A DNA stretch of 64,000 nt from Hydrogenophaga sp. Lineage in GTDB: Bacteria > Pseudomonadota > Gammaproteobacteria > Burkholderiales > Burkholderiaceae_C. Position 1 is the first letter of the stretch; the number at the start of each line of letters is the position of its first letter. The notes beneath the pieces were generated by a model. That model did not search any database, was not told where the DNA came from, and saw only the letters and a list, made by a program, of their open reading frames with translations. The position numbers and the translations under genes were made by a program. Below, one piece after another: positions 44,969 to 56,413 of the stretch. The DNA is taken from NCBI RefSeq assembly GCF_030158645.1, contig NZ_JAOASO010000159.1:37582-101581 (forward strand), written 5' to 3'.

Positions 44969-45859
44969 TCAGTGTTCCTCGGCGGGCGCGTTGGGCACGG
45001 CACGGGCACGCAACGCCGTGGCGGTGATGCCGCTGACGATGATCAGACCCATGCCCAGCCAGCCCACCAGGGGCAACTGGTCGCCAAAAATGGTGAGGCT
45101 GTAAAGCGCCGCAAAGACGATGCCCGAGTACTGCAGGTTGGCCACCACCATGGTGGCACCGCTGGAATAGGCGCGTGTCATGCAGAGTTGTCCGAACACC
45201 GCGAGCAGTCCGATCGGCAGCAGCCAGAGCGCGCTGGGCCAGTGCCATTCGCTCGCACCCGCGAACGCCATGCCCAGCGCACCGGCGATCACCGCGCCCA
45301 CGGAGAAATAAAACACCGTGCGCCCTTCGGGTTCACCGGCGCGGGCCAGTGCCGCCACCTGGAGGTAGGCAAAGGCCGAAAAGATGCCGGACATCAGACC
45401 GACCAGTGCACCGACCGCCTGCCCCTCACCCAGCGTGGGCCGCAGCATCATGGCCACGCCACCGAAGCCTGCCAGCACCGCCAGGAACAGTGGCGACTGC
45501 TGCCGAATCGGTGCGTTGCGTCCCTGCACCAGCAGCGCACCCCCGAGCAGAAAGGCCGCGATCCACACACTGCTCATGTAATTCAATGTCATGGCCGTGG
45601 CCAGCGGCAGCACCGCGATGGCGTAGAACCAGGACGTGAGTGCGGTCACGCCCACCACGCTGCGCCACAGATGCATCATGGGCAGGCTGGTGCCGAGCGC
45701 GACGCCTTGCACACGGGTGAGTCCAACCAGAAACACCACGCCCACCAGACCACGGTAGAAGACGATCTCGAAGCTGTTGAAGTGGGTCGATGCAAACTTG
45801 ATGCACACGCCCATGGTGGCAAAAAACAACGACGCCAAGACCATCCAGAGAGCCTGCAC
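44969..45859 (-). CDS. EamA-family (DMT) transporter
   Basis: A 296-residue inner-membrane protein with about ten hydrophobic segments and two EamA repeats (SLFFATMGVCIKFAS; GQLCMTRAYSSGATMVVANLQY). It starts with GTG three bases after the Rieske oxygenase stop, so the two are coupled. Transported compound unknown. Confidence 0.9.
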   Translation of the reverse strand: MQALWMVLASLFFATMGVCIKFASTHFNSFEIVFYRGLVGVVFLVGLTRVQGVALGTSLPMMHLWRSVVGVTALTSWFYAIAVLPLATAMTLNYMSSVWIAAFLLGGALLVQGRNAPIRQQSPLFLAVLAGFGGVAMMLRPTLGEGQAVGALVGLMSGIFSAFAYLQVAALARAGEPEGRTVFYFSVGAVIAGALGMAFAGASEWHWPSALWLLPIGLLAVFGQLCMTRAYSSGATMVVANLQYSGIVFAALYSLTIFGDQLPLVGWLGMGLIIVSGITATALRARAVPNAPAEEH

Positions 45860-45862
45860 GTA

Positions 45863-47017
45863 TCAGGCTCCAGGCGGTGTGGTCAAGGTCATCTTCCGTG
45901 CATACCACTCGTGGAAGTGCTGCATGCCGTCTTCCATCGGGCTTTGATAAGGGCCGACCTCGTTGTCGCCTCGCGCCAGCAGCGCCTTGCGCCCGGCGTC
46001 CATGCGCTCGGCGATCTCGTCGTCTTCCAGGCAGGTCTCCATGTAGGCGGCGCGCTGGGCTTCGACGAACTCGCGCTCGAAGGCAGCGATCTCTTCGGGG
46101 TAGTAGAACTCCACCATGTTGATGGTTTTGTCCACGCTCACCGGGTGCAGGGTGGAGACCGTGAGCACGTGCGGGTACCACTCCACCATGATGTGGGGGT
46201 AGTAGGTCAGCCAGATCGCGCCGTGCTCGGGCATCTTCCCCTGGCGGTACTGCATGAGCTGTTCGTGCCAGCGCTGGTACACCGGGCTGCCGGCTTTGCC
46301 GAGCAGGTTGGCCGGGCCCACGGTTTGCACCGAGTACTCGGGTTTGAACTCCCAGCGCAGGTCTTCGCAGGTGACGAAGCCACCCAGGCCGGGGTGGAAG
46401 GGTGCCACGTGGTAGTCCTCCAGGTAGACCTCGATGAAGGTCTTCCAGTTGTAGTTGCACTCGTGCAGTTCCACATGGTCGAGCACCATGCCTTCGAAGT
46501 CGAGCGCGGCGCGCGGGCCCATGTTCGCCAGGTCGGCGGCCACGTCGCGGCCGTTGTCTTCAAACAGCAGGCCGTTCCACTCGCGCAGCGGATAGTTGTT
46601 GAGGTCGAGACACGGGTCGCGTTCGAAATGGGGGGCGCCCAGCAACTGGCCCGCCTTGCCACCTTGAACACCGCTGTAGGTCCAGCGGTGCAGGGGGCAG
46701 ACGATGTTGCCGCCCGCGCTGCCGCTGCGGGTTTCCTGCAGGTTGCCCCGGTCTTTGAGGATGATGGCCTGGCGATGGCGGCAGACGTTGGAGACGAGCT
46801 CCACACCGCTGGCGGTGCGCACCAAGGCGCGCCCGCCGGCTTCTTGCGGCAGGGCGTGGTAGTCCCCCACGTTGGGGACGGCGAGTTGGTGCCCCACATA
46901 CCGGGGCCCGCGCTGGAAGAGGACTTCCTTTTCGCGCTGGAACAGCGCCTCGTCGAAGTAACTGGAAACCTGAAGTTGGCTTGCGGCCTGCTGCAGTTGA
47001 AGACTTAAATCAGACAT
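45863..47017 (-). CDS. Rieske-type aromatic ring-hydroxylating oxygenase, alpha subunit-like
   Basis: A 384-residue soluble oxygenase. The Rieske [2Fe-2S] ligands are in VCRHRQAIIL and CPLHRWTY; the mononuclear iron site is carried by NWKTFIEVYLEDYHVAPFHPGL, with a later Asp. It has no beta subunit or reductase next to it, which is usual for type I single-component members that demethylate or hydroxylate amines and aromatic acids. The substrate is unknown. AGGA lies before the ATG. It is divergent from the xseB-ispA-dxs operon. Confidence 0.9.
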   Translation of the reverse strand: MSDLSLQLQQAASQLQVSSYFDEALFQREKEVLFQRGPRYVGHQLAVPNVGDYHALPQEAGGRALVRTASGVELVSNVCRHRQAIILKDRGNLQETRSGSAGGNIVCPLHRWTYSGVQGGKAGQLLGAPHFERDPCLDLNNYPLREWNGLLFEDNGRDVAADLANMGPRAALDFEGMVLDHVELHECNYNWKTFIEVYLEDYHVAPFHPGLGGFVTCEDLRWEFKPEYSVQTVGPANLLGKAGSPVYQRWHEQLMQYRQGKMPEHGAIWLTYYPHIMVEWYPHVLTVSTLHPVSVDKTINMVEFYYPEEIAAFEREFVEAQRAAYMETCLEDDEIAERMDAGRKALLARGDNEVGPYQSPMEDGMQHFHEWYARKMTLTTPPGA

Positions 47018-47213
47018 CGTGGTCCTGACCTAGAGACTCCCCCTATGAAGGGGCAGGGTAAGCGCTGTGCTCGTGAGACGAATTCGCGCGGGATGGGTGG
47101 AGTGGTGCGTCCCTCCGGGCGGTTGAGGCCCGTCAGTGATGAAAAAGGGGCGAATTCTACCCCCCGGGGCAGTACCCACCGGCGAGCGCCGGTCTGCAAA
47201 AGCGTGCCCACTT

Positions 47214-47219
47214 TAGAAT
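47214..47219 (+). promoter_or_regulatory. TAGAAT -10-like hexamer at xseB
   Basis: TAGAAT overlaps the ATG at 47218 and ends seven bases before an in-frame GTG at 47227. If used, the mRNA would begin at the GTG, which would then be the start codon. The 200-base divergent region (47018-47217) shows no other clear site. Confidence 0.35.
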
Positions 47220-47502
47220 GAACCACGTGAACGAACCCATCCCTGCCGTGCCCCGCACTCCCAAGACTTCCCCTTCAGCCGCCGACGCACAGCCCATCGC
47301 CGCCAGCTATGAGGCCGCGCTCGAAGAGCTCGAACAACTCGTGTCCCAGCTCGACGCTGGTCAGTTGCCGCTGGACCAGCTGCTCACGCGCTACCAGCGT
47401 GGCGCCGAGTTGCTCGCCTTCTGCCGCGCCCGCCTCGAAGCGGTGGAAAACCAGATCAAGGTGCTGGAGGGCGGCGAGCTCAAACCCTGGGACCAACCAT
47501 GA
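47218..47502 (+). CDS. xseB: Exodeoxyribonuclease VII small subunit
   Basis: The small subunit of the single-strand-specific nuclease, which assembles in many copies with XseA. The 94-residue protein has the family core [48 protein letters not shown]. The N-terminal 28 residues are variable, and translation may start at the GTG at 47227 (see the TAGAAT box). It overlaps ispA by four bases. xseB-ispA-dxs is a conserved operon in proteobacteria. Confidence 0.95.
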   Translation: MNHVNEPIPAVPRTPKTSPSAADAQPIAASYEAALEELEQLVSQLDAGQLPLDQLLTRYQRGAELLAFCRARLEAVENQIKVLEGGELKPWDQP

Positions 47503-48410
47503 CTCAGACCATGGTCTCTCAACCCACCTCCACCTTTGCCGGTTGGCGCGAAGCACAGCAGGCCGCGGTCGAGCGTGCGCTCTCCCAGTGGGTGCCCGCC
47601 CAGGCGCCTGCCGGCCTCGGCGATGCCATGCGTTACGCCGTGCTCGACGGTGGCAAGCGTCTGCGCCCCTTGCTGACGCTGGCCACGTGTGAGGCTGTGG
47701 GCGGCCACGCCAGCGCTGCGCTGCGTGCAGCGTGCGCGGTTGAACTGATCCACGCTTATTCGCTGGTGCACGACGACATGCCCTGCATGGACAACGACGT
47801 GCTGCGCCGTGGCAAACCCACGGTGCATGTGCAGTTTGGTGAAGCGCAGGCCCTGCTGGCGGGCGATGCGCTGCAAGCGCTCGCATTCGAGTTGCTGGTG
47901 CCCGACGACGGCAGCGTGGAGCCCGCCATGTCGGCGCGGCTGTGTCGCCTGCTGGCGCTGGCGGCCGGCTCGGGTGGCATGGCCGGGGGCCAGGCGATCG
48001 ATCTGGCCAGCGTGGGGGTGGCCCTGGACCAGCCCGCGCTGGAGACGATGCACCGGCACAAGACCGGCGCCTTGCTGCAGGCCAGCGTGATGATGGGCGC
48101 GGCCACGGCGCGTGTGTCGGCCGGCACCGAAGCGCGCCTGGCCGAATACGGCGCCTGCGTGGGTCTGGCCTTCCAGGTGGTGGACGACATCCTTGACGTG
48201 ACCGCCGATTCGGCTACGCTGGGAAAGACGGCTGGCAAAGATGCCGCCGCCGACAAGCCCACCTTTGTGTCCCTGATGGGGCTGGCGGCCGCTCAGGCCT
48301 ACGCCGATCGCGTGCTCGAGCAGGCTCACGAGGCCTTGCGGCACAGCGGCATTCAACAGCCCGGCACCCTGCACGCCCTGGCCGACTGGGTGGGTCGTCG
48401 CGCCTCCTGA
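47499..48410 (+). CDS. ispA: Farnesyl diphosphate synthase (short-chain prenyltransferase)
   Basis: Makes geranyl and farnesyl diphosphate from IPP and DMAPP for quinones and undecaprenyl phosphate. The 303-residue all-helical enzyme has the first aspartate motif [16 protein letters not shown] near the start, and the second aspartate motif VVDDILD. The ATG overlaps the xseB stop (ATGA). The dxs gene follows after 26 bases. Confidence 0.95.
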   Translation: MTQTMVSQPTSTFAGWREAQQAAVERALSQWVPAQAPAGLGDAMRYAVLDGGKRLRPLLTLATCEAVGGHASAALRAACAVELIHAYSLVHDDMPCMDNDVLRRGKPTVHVQFGEAQALLAGDALQALAFELLVPDDGSVEPAMSARLCRLLALAAGSGGMAGGQAIDLASVGVALDQPALETMHRHKTGALLQASVMMGAATARVSAGTEARLAEYGACVGLAFQVVDDILDVTADSATLGKTAGKDAAADKPTFVSLMGLAAAQAYADRVLEQAHEALRHSGIQQPGTLHALADWVGRRAS

Positions 48411-48436
48411 GGCCCAATGGCCCTGTTCAATCATTC

Positions 48437-50353
48437 ATGACCCGAGCATCCTTGCCCATGAGTTCCCTGCTGTCTTCCATCGAGTCTCCGGCCGACGTGC
48501 GTCGCTTGAGCCGCGCGCAGTTGTTGCCATTGGCAGACGAGCTGCGCAACTACCTCTTGCAAAGCGTGGCGCGAACCGGTGGCCATCTGAGCTCCAACCT
48601 CGGCACCGTGGAGCTCACGCTGGCGCTGCACTATGTGTTCAACACCCCCGAGGATCGCCTGGTCTGGGACGTGGGTCACCAGACCTATCCGCACAAGATC
48701 CTGACCGGCCGGCGCGACCGCATGAGCACGCTGCGCCAGCTGGGCGGTATCAGCGGTTTCCCACGCCGCTCGGAAAGCGAGTTCGACACCTTCGGCACCG
48801 CGCACTCGTCCACCAGCATCTCCGCCGCGCTCGGCATGGCCATGGGCGCCAAGATCAAGGGTGAGCAGCGCAACGCCGTGGCCATCATTGGCGATGGGGC
48901 CATGACCGCCGGCATGGCGTTCGAAGCACTCAACAACGCCGGGGTCGCCGAGGGCCGTCTGCTCGTGGTGCTCAACGACAACGACATGTCGATCTCGCCA
49001 CCCGTGGGCGCGCTCAACCGCTACCTCGCCCAGCTCATGAGCGGGCAGTTTTACTCGGCTGCGAAAAACGTCGGCAAGCAGGTCCTCAAGGGCGCGCCGC
49101 CCTTGTTTGAACTCGCCAAGCGCCTGGAAGAGCAAGCCAAGGGCATGGTGGTGCCGGCCACGCTGTTCGAGAAATTCGGTTTCAACTACATCGGCCCCAT
49201 TGACGGGCACGATCTGAATTCGCTCATCCCCACGCTGGAAAACATCCGCCACCTGCTGGAAACCGACAGCGGGCCGCAGTTTCTGCACGTGGTGACGAAA
49301 AAAGGCCAGGGCTACAAGCTCGCCGAGAACGACCCGATCGCGTACCACGGCCCGGGCACGTTTGACCCGGCGGTGGGCATCGTCAAGTCGACCGCAGCGC
49401 CCAAGACCACCTTCACCCAGGTGTTTGGTCAGTGGCTGTGCGACATGGCCGCGGCCGACGAGCGACTGGTGGGCATCACGCCCGCCATGCGCGAAGGCTC
49501 GGGCATGGTCGAGTTCGAGCGCCGTTTTCCCAAGCGCTATTTCGACGTCGGCATCGCCGAGCAACACGCCGTGACCTTTGCCGCCGGACTGGCTTGCGAA
49601 GGCCTCAAGCCTGTGGTCGCGATCTACTCGACCTTCCTGCAGCGCGGCTACGACCAGCTCATCCACGACGTGGCGTTGCAAAACCTGCCCATGGTGTTTG
49701 CGCTGGACCGTGCGGGCCTGGTGGGGGCCGATGGCGCCACCCACGCGGGTGCTTACGACATCGCCTACCTGCGCTGCATTCCCAACATGGCGATTGCCTG
49801 TCCTGCGGACGAGGCCGAGTGTCGCCAGTTGTTGTCGACCGCGCATGCGCAAAACCAGCCGGTGGCGGTGCGCTACCCGCGCGGTGCCGGTGTGGGCGCG
49901 ACGATCCCTGTCAGCCTGGACGGCCTGCCCTTCGGCAAGGGAGAAGTGCGTCGTCGGGGCAAAGGCATTGCCATCCTGGCGTTCGGCACGTTGCTGCACC
50001 CCGCGCTGGCCGCCGCTGAAAAGTTGGGCGCCAGCGTGGCCAACATGCGCTGGGCCAAGCCATTGGACGTGGAGCTGCTGCGCGAACTGGCCGCTTCGCA
50101 CGAGGCGCTGGTCACGGTGGAGGAGGGCTGCCTGCCCGGCGGCGCGGGCAGCGCGGTGATGGAGGCCTTGCAGTCCGAAGGCATCAACGTGCCGGTGCTC
50201 GCGCTGGGCTTGCCCGACGAGTTCTCGGAGCACGGCGATCCCGGCAAGCTGCTCGCCGCGCTGGGCCTCGATGCCGTCGGCATCGAAGCGTCCATCCGCG
50301 CCCGCTTCGAATCGCTGCTGCACGCCGCACCCGGTTTGAAGGTCGTGGGCTGA
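48437..50353 (+). CDS. dxs: 1-deoxy-D-xylulose-5-phosphate synthase
   Basis: First enzyme of the MEP isoprenoid pathway; it condenses pyruvate and glyceraldehyde 3-phosphate with thiamine diphosphate. The 638-residue transketolase-like protein has [13 protein letters not shown], the cofactor motif [18 protein letters not shown] with NDNDMSIS, and the pyrimidine-domain [17 protein letters not shown]. It supplies precursors used by IspA upstream in the same operon. The ATG at 48437 is taken; an in-frame ATG at 48458 is possible. Confidence 0.97.
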   Translation: MTRASLPMSSLLSSIESPADVRRLSRAQLLPLADELRNYLLQSVARTGGHLSSNLGTVELTLALHYVFNTPEDRLVWDVGHQTYPHKILTGRRDRMSTLRQLGGISGFPRRSESEFDTFGTAHSSTSISAALGMAMGAKIKGEQRNAVAIIGDGAMTAGMAFEALNNAGVAEGRLLVVLNDNDMSISPPVGALNRYLAQLMSGQFYSAAKNVGKQVLKGAPPLFELAKRLEEQAKGMVVPATLFEKFGFNYIGPIDGHDLNSLIPTLENIRHLLETDSGPQFLHVVTKKGQGYKLAENDPIAYHGPGTFDPAVGIVKSTAAPKTTFTQVFGQWLCDMAAADERLVGITPAMREGSGMVEFERRFPKRYFDVGIAEQHAVTFAAGLACEGLKPVVAIYSTFLQRGYDQLIHDVALQNLPMVFALDRAGLVGADGATHAGAYDIAYLRCIPNMAIACPADEAECRQLLSTAHAQNQPVAVRYPRGAGVGATIPVSLDGLPFGKGEVRRRGKGIAILAFGTLLHPALAAAEKLGASVANMRWAKPLDVELLRELAASHEALVTVEEGCLPGGAGSAVMEALQSEGINVPVLALGLPDEFSEHGDPGKLLAALGLDAVGIEASIRARFESLLHAAPGLKVVG

Positions 50354-50375
50354 GCGGCTCCGGCGGTTTCTGATC

Positions 50376-50396
50376 ACGGCCTCGGACGAAGGCCGT
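50376..50396 (+). terminator. Small hairpin after dxs
   Basis: ACGGCCT (50376-50382) and AGGCCGT (50390-50396) form a 7-bp stem with a 7-base loop, 22 bases after the dxs stop. There is no T run, so termination is uncertain. Confidence 0.35.
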
Positions 50397-50438
50397 CGTG
50401 CGAGGGAAAACCCCGGGGCTTTGCCGAGGGGGCGTTCC

Positions 50439-50444
50439 TACAAT
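50439..50444 (+). promoter_or_regulatory. TACAAT -10 hexamer before the TRAP operon
   Basis: TACAAT lies 73 bases before the start of the TRAP binding protein, giving a leader of about 68 bases with a good ribosome binding site. No convincing -35 is visible at 16-18 bases. Confidence 0.35.
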
Positions 50445-50517
50445 TTCCATGGACTTGACAAGGCCCTCACCTCACTTGTCGGGCCGGATGTTTCCCATCA
50501 ACCATGGAGTCAATCAA

Positions 50518-51597
50518 ATGGATCGTCGTTCAATGATCAAGCACGCCGGCGTGGCCGGTGTGCTGGCAGCTGGTGCCGCCCCCGCGGTGCACGCTCAGGC
50601 CGCCATCCGCTGGCGGCTGGCCTCCAGCTTCCCCAAGGCGCTCGACACCATTTATGGTGCGGCCGACGTGTTCGCCAAGAAGGTGGGCGAAATGTCGGGC
50701 GGCAAGTTTTCGATCTCCGTGCATCCCGGTGGCGAGCTCATGCCCGCTTTCGGTGTGGTCGATGGTGTGCAGGAGGGGACCGTGGAGTGTGCCCACACCG
50801 CGCCCTATTATTTCTTCGGCAAGGACGACACCTTCGCGCTGGACTGCGCGATTCCTTTCGGCCTCAACAGCCGCCAGATGACGGCCTGGATGTACGAAGG
50901 CAACGGCATGAAGCTGTTCCGCGAGTTCTACACGGACTACAACATTGTCAACTTCCCCATGGGCAACACCGGTGCCCAAATGGGCGGCTGGTACCGCAAG
51001 GACATCAAGACGCTGGCCGACATCAACGGCCTGAAGATGCGCATCGGCGGCTTTGCCGGCAAGGTGTTCAGCACCATGGGTGGTGTGCCGCAGAACATTC
51101 CCGCTGGCGAGATCTACCAGGCGCTGGAGAAAGGCACCATCGACGCCACCGAGTGGGTCGGCCCGTACGACGACCAGAAGCTCGGCTTCAACAAGGTGGC
51201 CAAGAATTACTACTACCCCGGCTGGTGGGAGGGTGGTCCACAGCTCTCGCTGTACGTCAACAACAAGGCCTACAACGCGCTCTCACCCGAGAACAAGGCC
51301 ATCGTGGAGTGCGCTGCGGCCATCGCCCACACCACCATGCAGGCCCGCTACGACGCCCTGAACCCCACCGCTCTCAAGCAGCTGGTGGCCGCTGGCACCC
51401 GGGTGCTGGCTTTCCCCAAGCCGGTGCTGGACGCCGCGTTCAAGAACTCCATGGAGCTTTACGCGGACATCAGCGGGAAGAATCCGAAATGGAAAAAGAT
51501 CTACAACGACTACTCGGCGTTCCGCAAGGAACAGAACCTGTGGTTCCGCTTCACCGAAGCGCAGTTTGACCGTTACATGCAAGCCGCCAAGCTGTAA
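50518..51597 (+). CDS. dctP: TRAP transporter substrate-binding protein (TakP-like)
   Basis: A 359-residue periplasmic receptor with a signal peptide of about 27 residues (GVAGVLAAGAAPAVHAQ). The segments GLKMRIGGFAGKVFSTMGG, IDATEWVGPYDDQKLGF and YYYPGWWEGGPQLSLYVN are characteristic of the TakP branch, which binds alpha-keto acids such as pyruvate, or lactate, with a bound cation. GGAG lies nine bases before the ATG at 50518; an in-frame ATG at 50449 would sit right after the -10 box. A terminator separates it from the membrane genes, which usually gives more receptor than transporter. Confidence 0.93.
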   Translation: MDRRSMIKHAGVAGVLAAGAAPAVHAQAAIRWRLASSFPKALDTIYGAADVFAKKVGEMSGGKFSISVHPGGELMPAFGVVDGVQEGTVECAHTAPYYFFGKDDTFALDCAIPFGLNSRQMTAWMYEGNGMKLFREFYTDYNIVNFPMGNTGAQMGGWYRKDIKTLADINGLKMRIGGFAGKVFSTMGGVPQNIPAGEIYQALEKGTIDATEWVGPYDDQKLGFNKVAKNYYYPGWWEGGPQLSLYVNNKAYNALSPENKAIVECAAAIAHTTMQARYDALNPTALKQLVAAGTRVLAFPKPVLDAAFKNSMELYADISGKNPKWKKIYNDYSAFRKEQNLWFRFTEAQFDRYMQAAKL

Positions 51598-51619
51598 GCG
51601 GCATCGCGATCCGAGCCCG

Positions 51620-51644
51620 AAGCCCCGCCTTGGCGGGGTTTTTT
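51620..51644 (+). terminator. Intra-operon terminator after dctP
   Basis: CCCCGC-CTTG-GCGGGG followed by six T lies 26 bases after the receptor stop and 120 bases before dctQ. It would let the receptor be made in excess over the membrane subunits. Confidence 0.85.
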
Positions 51645-51765
51645 GCTCGAATCGTGCGGCGCAGCCTTGACGGTGCGTGGATCGTCGGCGTTGCAAGCTG
51701 GTCGCACCTGCCGGTTCGGTAGACTCTGCGACTCTTTTTGCGTTCACTCCCTCAGGGGAAACTCC

Positions 51766-52365
51766 ATGCCATTCCTGTTGAAAATATCCCGGCTGATCGA
51801 CGCCATGAGCGATCTGATCGGCAAGCTGGTCATGTGGTTCATCCTGGCCACCACCCTGATCAGCGCGGGCAACGCCATCGTGCGCAAGCTCTTCGACAGC
51901 AGCTCCAACGCGCTGCTGGAGATCCAGTGGTACCTGTTCGCCGCGGTCTTCATGCTGGGCAGCGGTTACGCCTTCTTGCGCAACGCGCATGTGCGCATCG
52001 ATTTCATCTCGTCCAAGTTCAGCCCGCGCGGGCGCAACTGGGTCGACGTGTTCGGCATCCTGGTGTTCCTGTTTCCCCTGTGCTACATGATGGCCACGCT
52101 GGGCTGGCCCCTTTTCGAACGCGCCTGGAACACGGGCGAGATGTCGTCCAACGCGGGTGGGCTGATCCGCTGGCCGGTGTACGGCCTGATCCCGCTGGGT
52201 TTTGCGGTGCTGTTCCTGCAAGGCGTGAGCGAACTCATCAAGCGCTTGGCGTTCCTCACCGGCAACGGCCCCGACGTGCTGGCCCTGGCGGGCCCCAGCG
52301 ATGAAGAGCTGCTGGCCCAGCAACTGCTCGAAGAAGCCGACAAGCGCCTCAAGGGAGCCAACTGA
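51766..52365 (+). CDS. dctQ: TRAP transporter small membrane subunit
   Basis: A 199-residue protein with four hydrophobic segments and the DctQ core EIQWYLFAAVFMLGSGYAFLRNAHVRIDF. It pairs with the large permease to form the sodium-driven membrane unit. The start MPFLLKISRLID at 51766 is preceded by GGGGAA; the longer frame overlaps the terminator. The dctM gene starts two bases after its stop. Confidence 0.93.
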   Translation: MPFLLKISRLIDAMSDLIGKLVMWFILATTLISAGNAIVRKLFDSSSNALLEIQWYLFAAVFMLGSGYAFLRNAHVRIDFISSKFSPRGRNWVDVFGILVFLFPLCYMMATLGWPLFERAWNTGEMSSNAGGLIRWPVYGLIPLGFAVLFLQGVSELIKRLAFLTGNGPDVLALAGPSDEELLAQQLLEEADKRLKGAN

Positions 52366-52367
52366 TC

Positions 52368-54170
<1,803 letters not shown>

Positions 54171-54193
54171 GCCGCCAGACAGGAGTTTGCTGA

Positions 54194-54643
54194 ATGCGCA
54201 TCGATGTGAAAGTGCTGGATCCGCGCATGGCGGATCAGCTCCCCGCCTACGCCACCGGTGGCAGCGCGGGGCTGGATTTGCGGGCCTGCCTGGACGCGCC
54301 GTTGACCCTGGCGCCGAACGCCTGGCAATTGGTGCCCACGGGGTTGGCCATCCACCTCGCCGACCCAGGCTTTGCCGCCATGATCCTGCCCCGTTCAGGC
54401 TTGGGCCACAAGCACGGCATCGTGCTGGGCAACCTGGTCGGACTCATCGACAGCGACTACCAGGGCCAGCTCATGGTGAGCGCCTGGAACCGCAGCGGCG
54501 TGCCCTTCACCATCGAACCCATGGAGCGCATCGCACAAATGGTGATCGTGCCCGTGGTGCAGGCACAGTTCAACGTGGTGGACGACTTCGGATCCGCGAG
54601 CGAGCGCGGTGCGGGGGGCTACGGCTCAACCGGCCGCAGCTGA
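54194..54643 (+). CDS. dut: dUTP diphosphatase
   Basis: Hydrolyses dUTP to dUMP, keeping uracil out of DNA. The 149-residue trimeric enzyme has all five motifs: [34 protein letters not shown] and the C-terminal Gly-rich [15 protein letters not shown] lies upstream. It follows dctM in the same direction and converges with slyD; 11 bases separate the two stops. Confidence 0.96.
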   Translation: MRIDVKVLDPRMADQLPAYATGGSAGLDLRACLDAPLTLAPNAWQLVPTGLAIHLADPGFAAMILPRSGLGHKHGIVLGNLVGLIDSDYQGQLMVSAWNRSGVPFTIEPMERIAQMVIVPVVQAQFNVVDDFGSASERGAGGYGSTGRS

Positions 54644-54654
54644 CCGGGCTGGCT

Positions 54655-55206
54655 TCAATGCAGCGTGTGTGGGCCCGGCGGCGTGATGCCGGGACCTTGC
54701 AGTTCGTCGGGTTCGTCCACCTGCATGCGGAAGAAGCCGGTGCCCATCGAGCCCTTGCCCACCTCGGCCTCGGTCGCTTCGCGCACCGTGTGCACCTTCA
54801 TCGCGATGCGCAACGCGATGCCCGCCAGCGGGTGGTTGCCGTCGAGCACCACGTGTTCGGGATAAATGTCGCTCACGAAGTACAGGCGATCGCGCGGTGC
54901 GGCGGGGTTGCAACCGGGTGGCAGGCCTTCGAAACCCATGCCTTCTTCGAGCTCGTCGGGAAACAGGTGGCGCGGCTCCAGGAAGAGCAGTGTGTCGTCG
55001 TAGTCGCCGAAGCCGTCCACAGGCTCCAGGTGCAGCTCGATCGTGTCGCCCACCGAGTGGTTGAGCAGACCCTCTTCGATCTTGGCCAGCAGGTCGCTGC
55101 CGCCCACCAGAAACTCCACGGGTTCTTCGAGCACGTCGAGCACTTCGCCCAGCGTGTCCTTCAGGGTCCAGGTCAGCGCCACGACGCATTGTTGGGTGAT
55201 TTTCAT
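54655..55206 (-). CDS. FKBP-type peptidyl-prolyl isomerase, SlyD-like
   Basis: A 183-residue FKBP of the SlyD branch: an FKBP domain (VVALTWTLKDTLGEVLDVLE, LLNHSVGDTIELHLEPVDGFGDYDD) interrupted by an insert-in-flap region (PRHLFPDELEEGMGFEG ... FVSDIYPEHVVLDGNHPLAG). The His/Cys-rich metal-binding tail of E. coli SlyD is missing; it ends in a short Pro-rich segment. GACAAT ends six bases before its ATG. Only 14 bases separate this start from that of the divergent oxygenase gene. Confidence 0.88.
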   Translation of the reverse strand: MKITQQCVVALTWTLKDTLGEVLDVLEEPVEFLVGGSDLLAKIEEGLLNHSVGDTIELHLEPVDGFGDYDDTLLFLEPRHLFPDELEEGMGFEGLPPGCNPAAPRDRLYFVSDIYPEHVVLDGNHPLAGIALRIAMKVHTVREATEAEVGKGSMGTGFFRMQVDEPDELQGPGITPPGPHTLH

Positions 55207-55208
55207 CC

Positions 55209-55218
55209 GACAATTGTC
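55209..55218. promoter_or_regulatory. Palindromic -10 box shared by two divergent leaderless genes
   Basis: GACAATTGTC is a perfect palindrome. On the plus strand GACAAT is followed by six bases and the oxygenase ATG at 55221; on the minus strand GACAAT is followed by six bases and the slyD-like ATG at 55206. The two promoters overlap completely, so only one could be used at a time. Confidence 0.55.
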
Positions 55219-55220
55219 CC

Positions 55221-56372
55221 ATGTTCAAACCCGAAACCTCTGGGCCAAAGGCCACGGCCGCCGCCACGCAAGTCCCTTTGAGTCTGCTGGGCGGCCTGTC
55301 ACCGGCGCAGTTCATGCGACGCCACTGGCAGAAAAACCCCCTGCTGATCCGCCAGGCCATTCCCGACTTCCAACCGATCCTGAGCCGCTCGGCGTTGTTC
55401 GATCTGGCTGGCCAGGAAGCCGTCGAGTCGCGCCTGATCGTGCGCAAGCCCCAGGGGTGGGCACTCAAGTCGGGGCCGTTCAAGCGCAGTGCGTTGCCAC
55501 CCTTCAAACAGTCGGGCTGGACGCTGCTGGTGCAGGGCGTGGATCAGCATGACGACGCGGTGCACGAATTGCTGAGGCGGTTTCGTTTTGTGCCCGATGC
55601 GCGGCTGGACGACCTGATGATGTCCTGGGCCAGCGAAGGCGGGGGTGTCGGGCCTCACTTCGACAGCTACGACGTGTTCCTGTTGCAGGCCAGTGGTCAG
55701 CGCCGCTGGCGCATCGGCCGCCAGAAAGACCTGACGCTGCAGCCCGACGTGCCGCTGAAGATCCTGAAGAACTTCGAGCCGGAGGAAGAGCACGTGCTCG
55801 AAGCGGGCGACATGCTTTACCTGCCGCCGCGTTGGGCGCACGACGGTGATGCAGTGGGCGGCGACTGCATGACGTATTCGATCGGATTTCGCGCACCGCA
55901 GCGCGGCGGACTGGCGGGTGAATTGCTCCAGCGCATGGCCGACGAACTGGACGATGAAACGCTGTACCGCGACCCGAACCAGCCCGCCACCGCCCATCCG
56001 GGTGCCATGCCCGATGGGCTGGAAGCGTTCGCGGTGGATGCCTTGCAGCGCCTGCTGGCCGAACGGCAATCGCTCGCCTGCGCGCTGGGTGAGGTGATGA
56101 CCGAGCCCAAGCCGCGCGTCTTTTTTGACGAGGCACAGGGCGACTGGGTGGCGGGCGCCGTGCGCCTGGACCGCCGCACCCGCATGATGTACGACCCGCG
56201 CCACGTGTTCATCAACGGCGAGAGCTTTCGCGCGGGTGGTGCCGACGCGCGCCTGATGCAGCGCCTGGCCGATGAGCGTGGCCTGGATGCGCGGCAGGTG
56301 CAACGCGCCAGCGAAGGTGCACAGGCCTTGCTGCAGGACTGGTTCGAGGCCGGGTGGCTGCACTGCGTGTGA
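55221..56372 (+). CDS. Cupin-type ribosomal protein oxygenase (RoxA/YcfD-like)
   Basis: A 383-residue JmjC-like 2-oxoglutarate/iron oxygenase. The iron ligands are His and Asp in GGGVGPHFDSYDVFLLQ and a later His in LPPRWAHDG. E. coli RoxA (YcfD) hydroxylates an Arg of ribosomal protein L16; the opening LSPAQFMRRHWQKNPLLIRQA and the winged C-terminal region match that family. Start MFKPET at 55221 fits the -10 box geometry. A small unknown gene follows after 41 bases. Confidence 0.9.
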   Translation: MFKPETSGPKATAAATQVPLSLLGGLSPAQFMRRHWQKNPLLIRQAIPDFQPILSRSALFDLAGQEAVESRLIVRKPQGWALKSGPFKRSALPPFKQSGWTLLVQGVDQHDDAVHELLRRFRFVPDARLDDLMMSWASEGGGVGPHFDSYDVFLLQASGQRRWRIGRQKDLTLQPDVPLKILKNFEPEEEHVLEAGDMLYLPPRWAHDGDAVGGDCMTYSIGFRAPQRGGLAGELLQRMADELDDETLYRDPNQPATAHPGAMPDGLEAFAVDALQRLLAERQSLACALGEVMTEPKPRVFFDEAQGDWVAGAVRLDRRTRMMYDPRHVFINGESFRAGGADARLMQRLADERGLDARQVQRASEGAQALLQDWFEAGWLHCV

Positions 56373-56413
56373 AGCCATCCCGGGCTTGCTGATCCCCCCA
56401 CCAGGAGTTCGCC

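Noticed and set aside
48431..50377. 648-codon open frame antisense to dxs
   Set aside because: Shadow of dxs; no domain and improbable composition.
50449..50517. Alternative in-frame ATG for the TRAP receptor directly after the TACAAT box
   Set aside because: It would put 23 polar residues before the signal peptide; GGAG before 50518 is better.
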